In this document: piece by piece, positions 1 through 13,934 of the stretch
Layout: every line of letters begins with the position of its first letter
Numbering within the stretch: the stretch's first letter is position 1
DNA from: Anaeromyces robustus
Taxonomy: Eukaryota > Neocallimastigomycota > Neocallimastigomycetes > Neocallimastigales > Neocallimastigaceae
Assembly: GCA_002104895.1 (NCBI GenBank)
Contig: MCFG01000567.1
Coordinates: 1-28,695, forward strand
Direction: 5' to 3'
Length of the DNA stretch: 28,695 bases
The notes under the pieces: model-generated
Seen by the model: only the letters and a program-made list of their open reading frames with translations
What the model was told of the DNA's origin: nothing
Databases searched by the model: none
Program-made: the position numbers and the translations under genes

Positions 1-312
1 ATGCAAAATCCAGGAATTATTCGTAATCGAAGAAAAATTATGTCTATAGTTAATAATGCTAAAGCTTTTTTAAAAATTCAAAAAGAATTTGGTAGTTTTG
101 ATAAATATATTTGGAAATTTACAGAAGGAAAAATTATTGACCATCATCTTTTAAAAATGGAAGATATGCCAGCAAAAAATGAATTATCTGAAATAGTAAG
201 TAAAGATTTAAAAAAACATGGTTTTCAATTTGTTGGTCCAACAAGTATTTATTCTTACTTACAAGGTATTGGAATTATTAATGACCATCAAGAAAGTTGT
301 GAATTTAGATAA
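1..312 (+). CDS. DNA-3-methyladenine glycosylase I (Tag family), C-terminal part, 5' end outside window
   Basis: This is the last 103 residues of a Tag-family base-excision-repair enzyme, which removes 3-methyladenine from alkylated DNA. The visible part begins at the NPGIIRNRRKI segment, equivalent to the NAGIVRHR region of E. coli Tag. It continues through the aromatic FDKYIWKF stretch and the KKHGFQFVGPTSIYSYLQ block, and ends with NDHQESCEF. His96 and Cys100 (H-x3-C) fit the C-terminal pair of the Tag zinc site; the other two ligands would lie upstream. E. coli Tag has about 187 residues, so nearly half is missing, and the ATG at position 1 is an internal Met rather than a likely start. 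The stop is at 310-312. Tag is mainly a bacterial family, so acquisition from bacteria is a reasonable inference but is not shown here. Confidence 0.9.
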   Translation: MQNPGIIRNRRKIMSIVNNAKAFLKIQKEFGSFDKYIWKFTEGKIIDHHLLKMEDMPAKNELSEIVSKDLKKHGFQFVGPTSIYSYLQGIGIINDHQESCEFR

Positions 313-1040
313 AAAAAAAAAAAACCCAATATTAAAAAATTAATATGTATATATATTATTTTATTTTTTTGTTTTCTTGTTTTTATATAATATACTTGTA
401 ATTTCTCTATATATATAATTTCGTTTTGCTTTGTTTTATTTTGTTTTACTTTTAGTTTTTAAATTCATATATATATAAAAGTATTATTCTATATATTTAT
501 TATACATTAAAATATTGTTAAGTAATAATAAATATTATTATTATTATTGTTGTTGTTGTTATTGTTGTTATACTAATTTTTTAAAAATATATATATATAA
601 ATAATAAATACATGTTTATAACTACCTTTTACTTTATCAACAACAACAAAGATTTGCTATCATTCTATATAATTATAAATATTCTAAATATACTTAAATA
701 TATTTATTTATACATAATATTATTTTTTTTTAATATACTTTATACATATGTATATTATTTATATACATAATATATTTATTATGTGTAATAATAATATCAT
801 GTTATTATTGTATAAAATGAAAATATCCCACAATCCTTTTATTTTTTTCAAAGCATTATATACTATAAAATATAGTAAATAGATTGACCATATTATTTAA
901 TATATATGTATATAATTAACATTATATCAAGAAGATTTATATTTCTATAAATTATACTTTTTTTAAAATAAATTAACTGAATAAAAATAATAAAAAATAG
1001 AAATAAAATTATGATATTTAAAAGTAATATTAACATCATT

Positions 1041-1041
1041 T

Positions 1042-1122
<81 letters not shown>

Positions 1123-1136
1123 TATTATCATTATTA

Positions 1137-1203
<67 letters not shown>

Positions 1204-1315
1204 TATTATTATTATTTATAATTATTATTATTATTATTATTATTTATTATTATTATTATTAATATTTATAATTATAATTATTATTATTATTAATTATAAT
1301 ATATAATTTTTATTA

Positions 1316-1355
<40 letters not shown>

Positions 1356-1369
1356 TATTATCATTATTA

Positions 1370-1402
<33 letters not shown>

Positions 1403-1440
1403 TATTATCATTATTATTATTATTATTATTATTAAGTAAT
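1041..1440. repeat. Imperfect ATT trinucleotide microsatellite
   Basis: About 400 bases of nearly continuous ATT units, interrupted by single TTTATT or TCATT variants and one AT-rich break around 1260-1310. The interruptions themselves recur, for example TTATCATT near 1125, 1360 and 1405, suggesting that larger blocks were duplicated after they arose. Confidence 0.9.
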
Positions 1441-1662
1441 ATATTATTATTAATAGAACATATTATATACAATCATATACAACCATATAAGAATAATATT
1501 TGTATTTCATCCTCTTTTCTTTTTCATAAATAAACAAATATAAAATATATATTAATAATATTGATAATATTATTATGAATTTTATAAGTATTTTTCAAAT
1601 TAGAATTTTACACTAACCCTTCAAAATGATAATGATTAGATTAGAATAATAAATAATGAATG

Positions 1663-2324
1663 TGACCCATTTCGCCAAATTAAAATACAAAAATTTACAT
1701 TTCTTAATAAATACGCCATATTAAAAATGTCATTATTTTATTTTAATCAATAAGCCACATTCAACTTTTTATTTTTATTTTTTATAATTAATTTTTTTTG
1801 AATGTAACCAGATATAATTTTCACATGGTTTATACTACCATAAATTATTTTAATGAATAAATAAATAATAAATAAATGTTAAAATAAATATAATTATAAA
1901 GAATTTTTTCATATATAAATATCTATATCAATAATAAATAATAGAAATAAATAATAAATAATAGAAATAAATAATAAATAATAAATAATAGAAATAAATA
2001 AATAATAGAATAAATAATAAATAATAGAAATAAATAAATAATAGAATAAATAATAAATAATAGAAATAAATAAATAATAGAATAAATAATAAATAATAGA
2101 AATAAATAATAAATAATAAAATAATATTTATTTCATTTTATTTTATTTAATTTTATTATTTTATTTATGAAATATCATTTATTTTATTTTATTTTATTTT
2201 ATTTTATTTTATTTTATTTTATTTTATTATTTATACGCCACATTATTATATATTCATAAATCCATCAAACATACATAGTTTTATTTAGCCACAAAAAAAA
2301 ACGTGACTTGGCGAAATGGGACAC
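1663..2324. mobile_element. Candidate decayed MITE-like element with terminal inverted repeats
   Basis: The left end at 1663-1679 reads GTGACCCATTTCGCCAA. The reverse complement of the right end (about 2308-2324) reads GTGTCCCATTTCGCCAA, a 16/17 match with a 13-base identical core. Internally, a motif of the form NNGCCAYATT occurs in the same orientation at 1713-1722, 1752-1761 and 2235-2244, with a weaker copy at 2286-2292. These are almost the only G/C-bearing words in the surrounding AT desert. The middle (about 1860-2225) is expanded AAATAATAG-type and TTTTA tandem repeat. No transposase is present. I see no clear target-site duplication, so the exact ends are uncertain. Confidence 0.45.
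1921..2125. repeat. Tandem array of AAATAATAGAAAT-type units
   Basis: A higher-order repeat built from AAAT/AAT units with a recurring AATAGAAAT or AATAGAATAA marker roughly every 20 to 45 bases. It is followed by a TTTTA array at about 2165-2225. Both lie inside the candidate MITE and probably expanded after insertion. Confidence 0.8.
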
Positions 2325-3558
2325 CCCCATAAATAATATAAAATAAAATATTTAATAATATTTATGAATATAAGCAAGTATTACTACTTTTATTTATTAT
2401 TTGCTATCATTAATGTTATTGTTGTTATTGTTACTATTATTATTATTATAATAATAATAATAACAATAATAAATAAAGACTTTAATTTTTTAAACAATAT
2501 TTCATATTTATTTATATTTATAATTTATTTTAATTATTTTATATTTTTAATTATTTCATTTTTATTTTGATTTTTATTTATTGCCTTGGCTTATTTTTTT
2601 TTACACAAATTGCAATACATTAATTTTTTTGTTTTATTATTATACAATATTTATTTATACTTAAGTGTTTTATAATCAATGATTACAAACTAATTTTATA
2701 TATATATTTATTACTCAAGAAATAAATATATATATAAAGTTAAATGTTTTTTTTTTTTATATATATATATTTATTGCTCTATACAATTTATTTATTTTTT
2801 AGATTTTTTTTATAAAATTAATTAAGATATATATAATTATATTAGCTTAACAATTAATACAATAGAGTAAGGTATATTTAATTAGCAAATTAATAGACAA
2901 AATAAAAATTATACAATAACTCAATAAACAAGAAGTAATGTTATAATTATAGTTCCAATACTATAAAATGTATTATGTAATGATTATCATAAGTAAAACA
3001 AGTTAATTCAGTTTCTACTTTTATCTCCCAAAATTCTTGGCTGGTTTTAAAAATTTTTTATTTGTTTATTTATTTTTTTTTAATTGAAAGAATGGAATGG
3101 ATACATTAAATATATAATTGGAAAGAAATAAAAAAAAAAAAATTGAAAAAAAAATTTTTATAAAAAAAAAAAAAAACCCTATAATATTTTTTATGTTTTA
3201 ATTATGTCAAAAAACGAAAAGTAAAAAGTAAAAAATAATAATTTATATACAATTTTATAATAATTAATATAAATTTTTATAAAACATATGAATGTATCAG
3301 ATATTATTATTCGTTTTAACTTATTTTGAATTATTAAGTAACATTAAATTTTTGACATGATTTCTTAACCAAAGTACATTCTACTTGTTATCTGAAACAT
3401 TTACCTTGCCATTAATGTCAAAATCCATTATGGGAAAAAAAGAATGGATTCGGAATGGATTCAAGAATCTTAATGTATGTGTATGGTATGTATAGTAAGA
3501 AAACCACCATAACAACTAAAGATAAAAAACTGGCTGACCATGTTTAATTTAATAATTA

Positions 3559-3598
<40 letters not shown>

Positions 3599-3892
3599 TT
3601 AATATATCATAATTATTCATAATTTTATCATTTATGGTATGATTTTTATTATTTAGTAAAGTATTAAAAATTAAGGTTTATAATTTATTTAATAGAAATA
3701 TATATTTTATATATGAACAAAATATAATAATAATATAATAAAATCTAATAAAATATAATAATAAATATATAATAGAAATGTTTTTCTTTTATTAATTTTT
3801 ATAAATTAATTTAAAAAATAAAAAAATTTTTTTTAATAAATTAATTAATTAATTGTATTAATAATTTTTTTTTTAAAATTTTGATATAAATT

Positions 3893-4001
<109 letters not shown>

Positions 4002-4893
4002 CTTAAATGACTAACTAATTAAATAAGTAGTTACAAAAAATTTTGTTTCAAAAAGTTTTTTTTTTTAATACAAATTTAAAAAGTTCTAGCCATTGAAAGT
4101 ATATATGTACTATAAATATTTTTTTTTTTAATTATTTATAATATTACAATTGATATTAAAGTAAAAAAAAAAAAGTAAATACGTTATTTTTGCTAATTAT
4201 AATAAAACATAATTAGGTAAATAGGAATTAAAGATGAATTATTTATCTATTCTTTATATAATTATGAAATATAAAAAAGATAAGAGTCATCTTTTTTGAA
4301 ATAATAAAAAAAAGTCTCAATTTTTTAATTATAATGTTCAAAATTAAACTATTTTTAATTAATTAATTAATTAATTAATAATAATACTAAAATACTGATA
4401 ATAATAACGATAATAATAATAACTATAAAAATTAATAAATAAATAACAATAATAAATAATAAATAATAATAATAATAATACTAATAAATATAAAATGTAT
4501 TTTTATCTCATGAAAAAAAAATATTATTAATTAATATTAAATTTTAATATTAAAAAAAAAAAAAAAAAAAAAAGAATTATATATTAAAATTAAAAATATT
4601 TTTAATAATAATAATAATAATTAAATTAAATTATATTATTTATATAATAACAAAATATAAATGCAAATATAATATTATAAATAATATAATATAAGTAAAT
4701 ATATAAACAAAAAATTAATGGTAATTATAGAAAGTGCGGATTATATAAATAGTGGGTCAATCTTAAAAATGTAAATTTTTTGATTAAAAGAATTAGTGTT
4801 ACTATCATCAAAAAAAAAGTTGAAAATTATAATTGTCAATACTAAATACAATATTAGAATGATAAAATTATGGTTATTTTATAATAATAAAAA

Positions 4894-4943
<50 letters not shown>

Positions 4944-4963
4944 AAGAATAAAAATTATTTATT

Positions 4964-4994
<31 letters not shown>

Positions 4995-5484
4995 AAGGTT
5001 GACAGTTATTGTTATTCTGTTATTCCATATTATAATAATAATAGAATTATTATTATTTAATTTTAATTAATATTTTTTTTTTTTAATTATTATTCAATAT
5101 TTACTTATATAATTAAATATATTATTTTTAATATTCGTTATTTTTTTTTTTTTTTATTTGATTATGATTATTCTATTTGAAATATTGAAATCAATGTACA
5201 AAAGTTTTCATTTCAACCAGTTAAATTAGTTTTCTATTTTGTGCAACGATACCTACTTTATTTAATTTAAATATATATATAATTTTTAATTTTTATTATT
5301 CTTTTGTGTAATCTATTTGATTTTGTCCAATAAATGAAATTGAATCATTTGTTATTATTTATAAAGTTTAATTTAATTTGGCATATGAAGCATTATTCAG
5401 AAATACATTATTTAATTTATTTAATATATAATATTATTTATTTTACAATATAATGGAATATAACAAAATGAATTGAAGAAATAG

Positions 5485-5580
5485 TTATATAATATAATAT
5501 AATATAATATAATATAATATAATATAATATAATATAATATAATATAATATAATATAATATAATATAATATAATATAATAT
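5485..5580. repeat. Perfect TATAA pentanucleotide array
   Basis: About 95 bases of uninterrupted 5-base period (TATAA/ATAAT), around 19 units. It differs from the ATT and AAAT repeats elsewhere. Each unit contains a TATA-like word, but no gene lies nearby that it could obviously serve. Confidence 0.95.
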
Positions 5581-6069
5581 TTTAAATAACCTTTTTTTTA
5601 TTATTATTTATTATTATTATTCGATAAATATAAAATAGTTGTTTATTTGTAAGACACAAAGGAAAAAAAAGAAAAATAGAATAAAAAAGAAAAATAGGAA
5701 ATAGGACAAAAGAATATAAATACAATAATAAATAGAAATATTATTATTAGTATTATCATATAATATAAGGATTAACTAAATGGTGAATAATTTAAAGAAA
5801 CTATAAAACTTTGAAGTATCGAATTTTTATTATTATAGTAATAATACAATAAATATGTAATTTTAATAATATACATTTATTTCATTTAATAATAATTCTT
5901 TTTTTTTTTTTTTTTTTTTATTTATTACTAATGTTTTTATTTAAAAGATAAAATTAAATAAGTTTATTATTATTCATTATTATTAATATGCATATTTTTG
6001 ATTTTAAAAACAAAAAAACAATAACAATTATTAAGTTCAATAAATCAATCAATTTATCGATACAATTTA

Positions 6070-6096
6070 TTACTAAATAATAAATAAATAAATAAG

Positions 6097-6148
<52 letters not shown>

Positions 6149-6295
6149 AGATAAATAAAATAATAAAATAAATAAATAAATAAATAAATTGTAGATAAAT
6201 GGAATAATAAAATAAATAAACAAAAACAAATAATAATATTTATAATAATAAATAAATAAATAAATAAATAAATAATAAATAAATAAATAAGTAAA
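6070..6295. repeat. Interrupted AAAT microsatellite
   Basis: Several runs of AAAT separated by short AT-rich breaks such as GTAGATAAATGG. On the minus strand it translates into a Leu/Ile/Tyr/Phe repeat (5954-6229), which I regard as spurious. Confidence 0.85.
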
Positions 6296-8436
6296 AAAAC
6301 AACTGATACTTTTATATATATTTTATTTGTTCAATATTTATTATTCTATTAATATTATTAATAATTTATTATTAGTTTTTTGTTTTTTTAATAATATATA
6401 CTATGGTATGTTACAAATATTAATAATGAATATATTGTAATATACATAATCATAATTAAAATAAATTAAATATTATATATTATCTACAGTTCTTTATTAA
6501 TTTCTAAATATCTCATAAATTAAAAATTTTTCAAAATATTAAGAATATAGAATAATATATTATAAGTATATATGTCAATGTATAAATTAAATTGTACATA
6601 TTACAAAATAAAATGAATACATTAATTATTTTATTAAATTAGCACAAGAATTAATATAATAATATTAATATAAAAATATATAATATGTATATATAAATTA
6701 AAAAAGTCAAAGTATTTAAATAAATAAAATAGAATAATATATTAGAATATATTGTAAATATTTTAAATATATATTTATATACAATATTATAAAAATGATG
6801 TAACAAATGAATAAATTAAAAAATATAACATTTTAAGTTTTTTTTTAAAAAATTTTTTTTCATTTTTTTTTTTAAAAATTTTTAAGGCATTATTATTTAA
6901 AAGAATAAATTACTATAATTATTATTAAATATTAAAAATATATTATTTTTTAATTATTATTATTTAAGAATTTAATAAAACTTATTGAGCTTTAAGGCAC
7001 ACAAAGCTTACTCATAGCTACAAATTAAAGCTCCAAATTAAATAAATAATTAAAGTAAAAAAAAAAAAAAAGAAAAAATAATTCTTTTTTTTTTTTATTT
7101 ATACTATAAATGAAATAAATAAAACAATATATGAATAATAATAAATAATTATTCATTATTAATTATTAATATAGTATTATCTTTTTTTTTTTTTTTTTTT
7201 TTATTTTTCTCTTTTTTCTTTTTTCTTTTTTTTTTTTTTAAAAAAAAATAAAATTAGGAAAAAGAATAAGAAAAAGATTGAGAAAGGGAAAAAAGGACCT
7301 TTTATTAAATATTTATTATCTTTTCTTTTAAATATTAAATAGTAATAACATAGATTATTAAATTTATTATATAAAAGAAAAAAAAAATTAATACTTTCTC
7401 AAATAAAGCTTTTTCTAATATATTTTTACTTAGTTTTATATTAAGTGGTTCTCTAAGTATACATATTTTTCTTTTATATCTTTTTTTTTTTTTTTTTTTT
7501 AATAAAACATTTTATATATATATTTTTTATATCTTATTTGTTCATATTTGTTAAAAAAAAAATAAAGTAAAGCGTTAAACTTCATTCTTTTTTATATAAA
7601 ATTTTTGTTTAAAAAAAAAAAAAAAAATAGAATTATATATATATATACATTTATAAAATTTATAAATTCTATTGCTATTTAGAATATATTAATGATATAG
7701 TAGTATATATAAAATACCAATTAAACAAAATAATACCAATAAATAAATTAATACTTAGAGGTCAATTAAATAAAATATAAAAAGAAGTTTTTTTTTTATT
7801 CTAATTTCTATATACCATAAATATATATAATTAAAAATATTTTTGATTAAATATTTTTAATTATTTTTTTTAAAAGTATATATCAAAGTAAAAAAAAAAG
7901 TGATTAATACAAATATTTAAAATATAAAACAAATTAGTAAAAATAAGAAATATAAAGTGAAATATATTTTTTAATATTTGATAAAAAAAAGCTAGTCTTT
8001 TTTCTATTTCAATCATTTTTTCAAAAAAAAAAAAAAAAGAAAAAAAAAAGTTTAATACTTAAATAAAATATAATCAACAATTTTATAATAATTGAGAAAA
8101 AATAAGATAAAAGAAAACAATTTTTTTATTATATTTGAAAAGTAAATATATAAGAATTTTTTTTTTCTTTTTGAAAAGTTATAATAATTTTTTTATTTAT
8201 TTAAATAAAAAAAGTAAAGAAAAACGATTATATTTACAACAATAATAATAAATATAAGGTTGTAATGAAGATAAAATCGAAATTATCTTTTTTTAATAAT
8301 AGATATTTAATGTACTTGTTTAAAAAAAAAGAAATTTTAATATATATAAATATATTATAATCATTTTAATTTGTTAAACAACCTTTTTTTATAATTTAAT
8401 AAATTCTTATACATATTTTTATAAAAAAAAACATAT

Positions 8437-8476
<40 letters not shown>

Positions 8477-8631
8477 TATAGTAAACATTAATAAGAAAGA
8501 AAGAAAAAAAAATAAATTAATAAAATAAAAACCAAAACCCAAACAACAATAAAAAAAACAAAAAACAAAAAATAAAAAACAAAAATACAATAAATAATAA
8601 CTTTTTTTTTTAAAAAAAAACGAAAAAAAAT

Positions 8632-11600
8632 ATGTTCTCTTTACAATTAAAATCATTAATAACATTCATTATAATACTATTACATGTATATGTTGTTTTA
8701 TCACAAGATACAAATCAATTTAATGATAACAATATAAATAATAATTCTTATGGTAGTAGTATCGTTAAATCAACTTTACCTCCAAAGAAAGTAACTACAT
8801 ATAGAAGTTATACTCGTTCAGCAATTGCCGCTGTTCCTACAAGTAGTGCGGTATCAACGGCGAGTACTAATAATATTAGTAGTGATAATAGTATTCCTAA
8901 TATTCAGTATGAAAATAAAACTGATAATATTCGATATGAGAATCAAACTGATATAAATAATGTACAAGTACCAGTAGTTAGTTTTAAAGATTTTTTACAA
9001 AGTATAAATTTTGTTTTTATAGAACCAAAAGAAAATGCAACAATATATCAAAATCAATATCTAGATGTTAAATGGGAATGTAATCAGATTGATAAAGAAA
9101 TTATTCCATATCGTAATATTAGTGTTGTTCTTGAAAATCAGGTAAAATAAAAAAAAACAATTTTTTCTTTTTTTTATTCTTCATATTATAATTGTTATAC
9201 TAGCTTTATATATATATTATAGTATAATAGTAATAATGATAATAGTAATAATAGTAATAATAATAATAATGATAATAGTAATGATAATAGTAATAATAGT
9301 AATAATATTAATATTTTTTAGTTATATAAAAACATATAATATTGTTATTTATTATAGTAAATGTCATCATCATCATATTATTATTATTATAATAGAATTA
9401 GGCATAAAAATAATTGTAGTAACTATTATAATAATAAAAATAAAAATAAAATTAATATAGTAGATATTATATAGTAATTATTTTTATATATATATATATA
9501 TTTTATATTTTGTAGAAGGATCAAAAAGGTTATTATATCGAAATTGGAATTGACCTTAATCAAAAACAAGGTAAATATTATATAGGTTCTCTTGATGAAA
9601 TATCTCGTGATTATGCTTTATGGTTAGCAACAGGTAATGGAACTGATATTAATTATTTCAGAGGTCCTAGTGTTGTTAATGGTAATAGTAAGGTTGTTAA
9701 TACTCAACCAAATGTATCAGATACAGCAAATGATGCTAAGAAGGATAAAGGAGGTTTTTTTGGATTAAAAACCTATATTCTTTTATTTTTTGTGGTATTA
9801 ATATTAGTAACCATGATGGTTTATTTGATAGTTATAGCATTTAAAAATAAAAGAAAAGAGACCAATGAACGGGATTATAAAGAATATCAAGAGTATAAGG
9901 GATATACAAATGTTTCTCCATCTATAAATAAATTATTAGGTCTTGATGAATTATATGAAAAGGAAAATAAGAAAAATACTCAACGTCAAATGATGAGTAA
10001 TAGTACAAATTCTATACAAAGTATTAATACTCTCGCAGAACAACTTTACAAAGCGGAACAAGTTTATAATAATAAAGTATTAAAGAATTCAAATCTTAAT
10101 GATAATCATTGTGCTCCATTAGTTGATATGTCAAATCTTTATAAACAAAGTCAAGAAATTACACAAGTTAATACAGATGATGACTATAACCATGAAAATC
10201 AATATTATAAAAGTAGAATTTTAAATACTAATAAGGATAAAGCTCAAAAAAGTATAATGAAAGGTAAAAATCCTTATGGATGTGGTAATAATTCAGAGGT
10301 TAATAAAAATGAGGAAGAGTCTTTCCTTGTATTTGATGAAAATATTATGAATGAAAAGAATAAATATAATAATAATTTCGGACGTTCTGATAGCGTTAAT
10401 AGTAATAAAATTTTAGTACAATCTGAAAGCTTTTTAACAGAAAATGACAATAGTAAAAATGATTTATCACTACAAAAGCCATTTAATATTTATGATAATA
10501 ATAATAATAATAATAATAGTAATAATAATAATAATAATGATAATGATAAATTGGATGAAATTAATACCATAGATGAAGATTATATTAATAAAAATTCATT
10601 CTGTTTAGATTCAAAGGATTCTATTGATAATTTTGAAAATCTTTATTTAAATAAACAAAATGTTAATGATGTAGATGTTAAAGAATCTAAAAAAACTTCT
10701 CCTTTAGTTGCTACTATTACAACTGTAGAAGAATATTTACAAGCTCATCGTAATTCACTTAGGGAACAACGTCTTGTTCGTTCTTCCTCTTTGTTGACAA
10801 GTTCTAGTGCTTCCTCATCTATTAATTCAATTGTTGTTAGTTCAGCATTGAATAATTTACCTAAGATGATTGGAAACTCTAACCAAGCTACAACTACATC
10901 ATCATCTAGTCCATTAAAAAATAATGATAATAAAGAAAAGAATAAAGATAATAATGATAATAATAATGAGAAAGAAAATAATTCAGAAAAACTTGATAAT
11001 AATAAATCTGATGAAAATAAAAATAGTGATAAAATAAATCAAGAAAATAAAAGAGTAAGTGAAAGTGATTATAATAGTAGTTCTATTGTTGTTGATAGTT
11101 CTCTTAATTCATCTATTTTAGAAGAATTAAATTCTCTTGAAAAACAAATACAACAACAAAGACAACAACAATTATATCGTTTACAACAAAGAACATCAGA
11201 AAATTATCAACCAAATTCAATGGATCTAGAACAATTGAATTTACAAATAGCTAATTTACGTCAACAAATTGCTGATAATGATCCAGTATTACAATCTTTA
11301 CCTAATGATGTAGATGGTTATAAGTATAATGATAATAATGTATTATCTCAACAAAATCAATCAAAGGGATTATCTAATTACCGTTCAAATATACCACCAC
11401 CACAATCAAAATCAATATCACCAGTTCAATCTATACTTAAGAATAGAGCCTCTCCTCAATCTGCTACTACACTTTATTCTAAATCACCACCAGGTGGTAA
11501 AATGACAAAAATTCTTCCAGATAGTCTTTTACAAAAATCACAAGAATCAGAAGCAACATTACAAGCACAACAAAATACACAAGATACATTACCACTTGAT

Positions 11601-12362
11601 GATAATGAAGATGAAGCAGAAACTATTGTTGCAACTCATGTTTGTAATGCCTATTATTATCCAAATATGCCTGATGAACTTCAAATGTGTCCTGGTGATG
11701 AATTAATTATTTTAGAAAAGTTTAATGATGGTTGGGGATTTGGTCAAAATACAAAAGGTGATTTAGGTGTATTTCCATTAGATTGTGTTTCTTATATTGA
11801 TTTTAATGATAGAATAAATAATAGTGGTAGTATGGAAATTTCACCAGTACATACTTATTCTCATAATGTTAATAATAATAAAACTACCTTAATTCAATCT
11901 AAAGTACCTAATATTAGTATGAGTGATAGTTATGATAGTTATAGTAATTTATCCATTAAACCAGATTATTTAATGGATTCAAAACAAGATTATTCCTATA
12001 AAGAAAATATGAGACCTAATCAAAATGTCCTATATGATAATAATGATGCTTATTGTAATAATAATAGAAAAGTTTATGATGATGTAAATGATATATATAC
12101 TTATCGTAGTAACAGTACTAGTAGTAATAATAGTAATATTTATCAATTTTATAGTTCTATGCATCAACAAATGCAAAGTCCAGTTCATCAACAAATTCGT
12201 CAACAAAGATATAGTCCTATTAAACAACAATTATATAGTCCTAATCATCAACAAGGATATGTTCAATATTCATCTACAACTTCTCCAAAAAATAAAAATA
12301 GCCAAGGAAGAACTAATAATGTTAGATTTGGTAATACACAACCACCAATCCATTATTATTAA
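8632..12362 (+). CDS. Single-pass membrane protein with KNH-like ectodomain and cytoplasmic SH3 domain
   Basis: Two exons, 8632-9141 and 9516-12362, joined by a phase-0 intron (gtaaaa...tgtag), encode 1118 residues. A signal peptide occupies about 1-24 (MFSLQLKSLITFIIILLHVYVVLS). Next come a Ser/Asn-rich stretch and, at about 117-222, a domain with the pattern of fungal Kre9/KNH domains: a conserved Trp in DVKWEC, then YYIEIGIDLN, then YALWLATGN and YFRGPS. Several NxS/T sites (NKT, NQT, NAT, NIS, NGT) suit an extracellular location. A TM helix lies at about 257-279, followed by KNKRK. The roughly 840-residue cytoplasmic part has poly-Asn, a Gln-rich coiled coil (about 703-760), a Pro-rich segment (about 796-832), an SH3 domain (about 873-929, with GDELIIL, GWGFGQN and GVFPLDCV) and a YSP-repeat tail. 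A role as a surface sensor or scaffold is inferred. The SH3 call is firm; the KNH call is moderate. Confidence 0.85.
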
Positions 12363-12536
12363 ATAAAATAAAATAAAATAAAATAAAATAAAATAAAAAA
12401 AATAAAATAAAATAAAAAAAAAAAAAAAATAAAAAGAATAAATAAAAGTTAAAAATTATGTTTTATAACTTTATTTATTTTTTTTTTTAATTATTAATTT
12501 TTATTATTGAATTTTTTTTTTTTTTCTAAATTTATG

Positions 12537-12572
<36 letters not shown>

Positions 12573-12854
12573 ATAAATATAAATAATAAAAATAATGATA
12601 ATTTTTAATTTGGGGAGTTTTATGATGTGTATTAAAAAAAAATATATATATTTTAAATAAGATTATATAATGTAAATTTCAAAATAATATTATCATAATT
12701 GTATATATCTATCTATCATAATATATCATTACTTATTAATAATATTAGTTATGGAAAAAAAAAATTAAAAATTAAAAATTAAAAATTAATATTATGATGC
12801 TTGTAGTCTATCATTAATAGAACAGCAATTACAAGAAATAATGTAATTATAATG

Positions 12855-12886
<32 letters not shown>

Positions 12887-13006
12887 AAATTTAATTAAAC
12901 AACAATTTAATAAAAAAAATTAAAACGTTAAAACAATAATTAAAAAAAAATATATTTTTTTTTTTCTTAAAATAAAAATTAAAATAAAATATAAAATAAA
13001 ATATAA

Positions 13007-13037
<31 letters not shown>

Positions 13038-13078
13038 TAAAATAAAAATAAAATAAATGAAAGGAATAAAAAATGAAT

Positions 13079-13109
<31 letters not shown>

Positions 13110-13502
13110 AGAAAGAAAAAGAAAAAGAAAAAAAGATAATAATAATAATAATTATTTATTCATTTTATTATATATATTTATATATTTTTTTATTCTTTTT
13201 TATTTATTTATTTATTTATTTATTTATTATTATTATTATTATATATTTTATTTTATTTTTTTGATTTTAACTTAAGTATTTGTTAAAATAAGTGTTGATT
13301 TTAATTAAATAATTTTAATGTTACAGGAAATAACATAAATAATTTTTATGTTGGTATCTACAGTTATATGTACAAAATAAAACAAAATAAATTAAATAAT
13401 ATCAAATGAAATTTATGAAGCAACTTATATAGGTTTATATAGATTAATGTTGACTAAAAACTAGTTTTAGAAGATAGAAAAGAACAAGAAATATTGGTAA
13501 AA

Positions 13503-13601
<99 letters not shown>

Positions 13602-13934
13602 ATTATATTTTTTTTATATTTAAAAGTATAAATGGAAATATTCAGATATTTTTAAACCAATCGTTTTTAATCAGAACCATTCATTGAAATATTTGATTGG
13701 ATATTAAATTCTTAAAAAATATAAATATGAGTTGATCAAAATTATTCAGCATAATTAATTTCAAAAAAAAAAAATAATTATAATAAGAGAAATAAAAAAT
13801 ATTGAAAGAAAAAAACTTAAAGGAAAAATGAAGTTAATAAATAATAAAATGATAGTTAAAATTGTTAACAATTGTTAAAATTATTTATTAATAAATCTTT
13901 ATTTTTTCTTTAGTTAAAAGAAAAAAAAAAAAAA
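12363..13934. other. Gene-free AT-rich region downstream of the SH3 gene
   Basis: It starts with AATAAA-containing AAAAT repeats that could supply the polyadenylation signal for the SH3 gene. The rest is homopolymer A tracts (12539-12570, 12855-12884), an AAAT array (13500-13602) and unremarkable AT-rich DNA. ATGATG words at about 12622 and 12794 have no matching CTGA box, so I do not call snoRNAs there. Confidence 0.65.
13500..13602. repeat. AAAT tetranucleotide microsatellite
   Basis: About 100 bases of nearly perfect AAAT units between the SH3 gene and the snoRNA pair, similar to the array at 3893-4001. Confidence 0.95.

Noticed and set aside
2364-2570. Ile/Tyr/Phe-rich ORF, and the similar minus-strand ORFs at 5954-6229, 8396-8665 and 20363-20545
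   Set aside because: They are translated microsatellite or homopolymer DNA, with no domain and no plausible gene structure.
6796-6830. ATGATGT as a snoRNA C box
   Set aside because: No CTGA box or flanking complementary stem within a usable distance. The same applies to 12622, 12794 and 22525.
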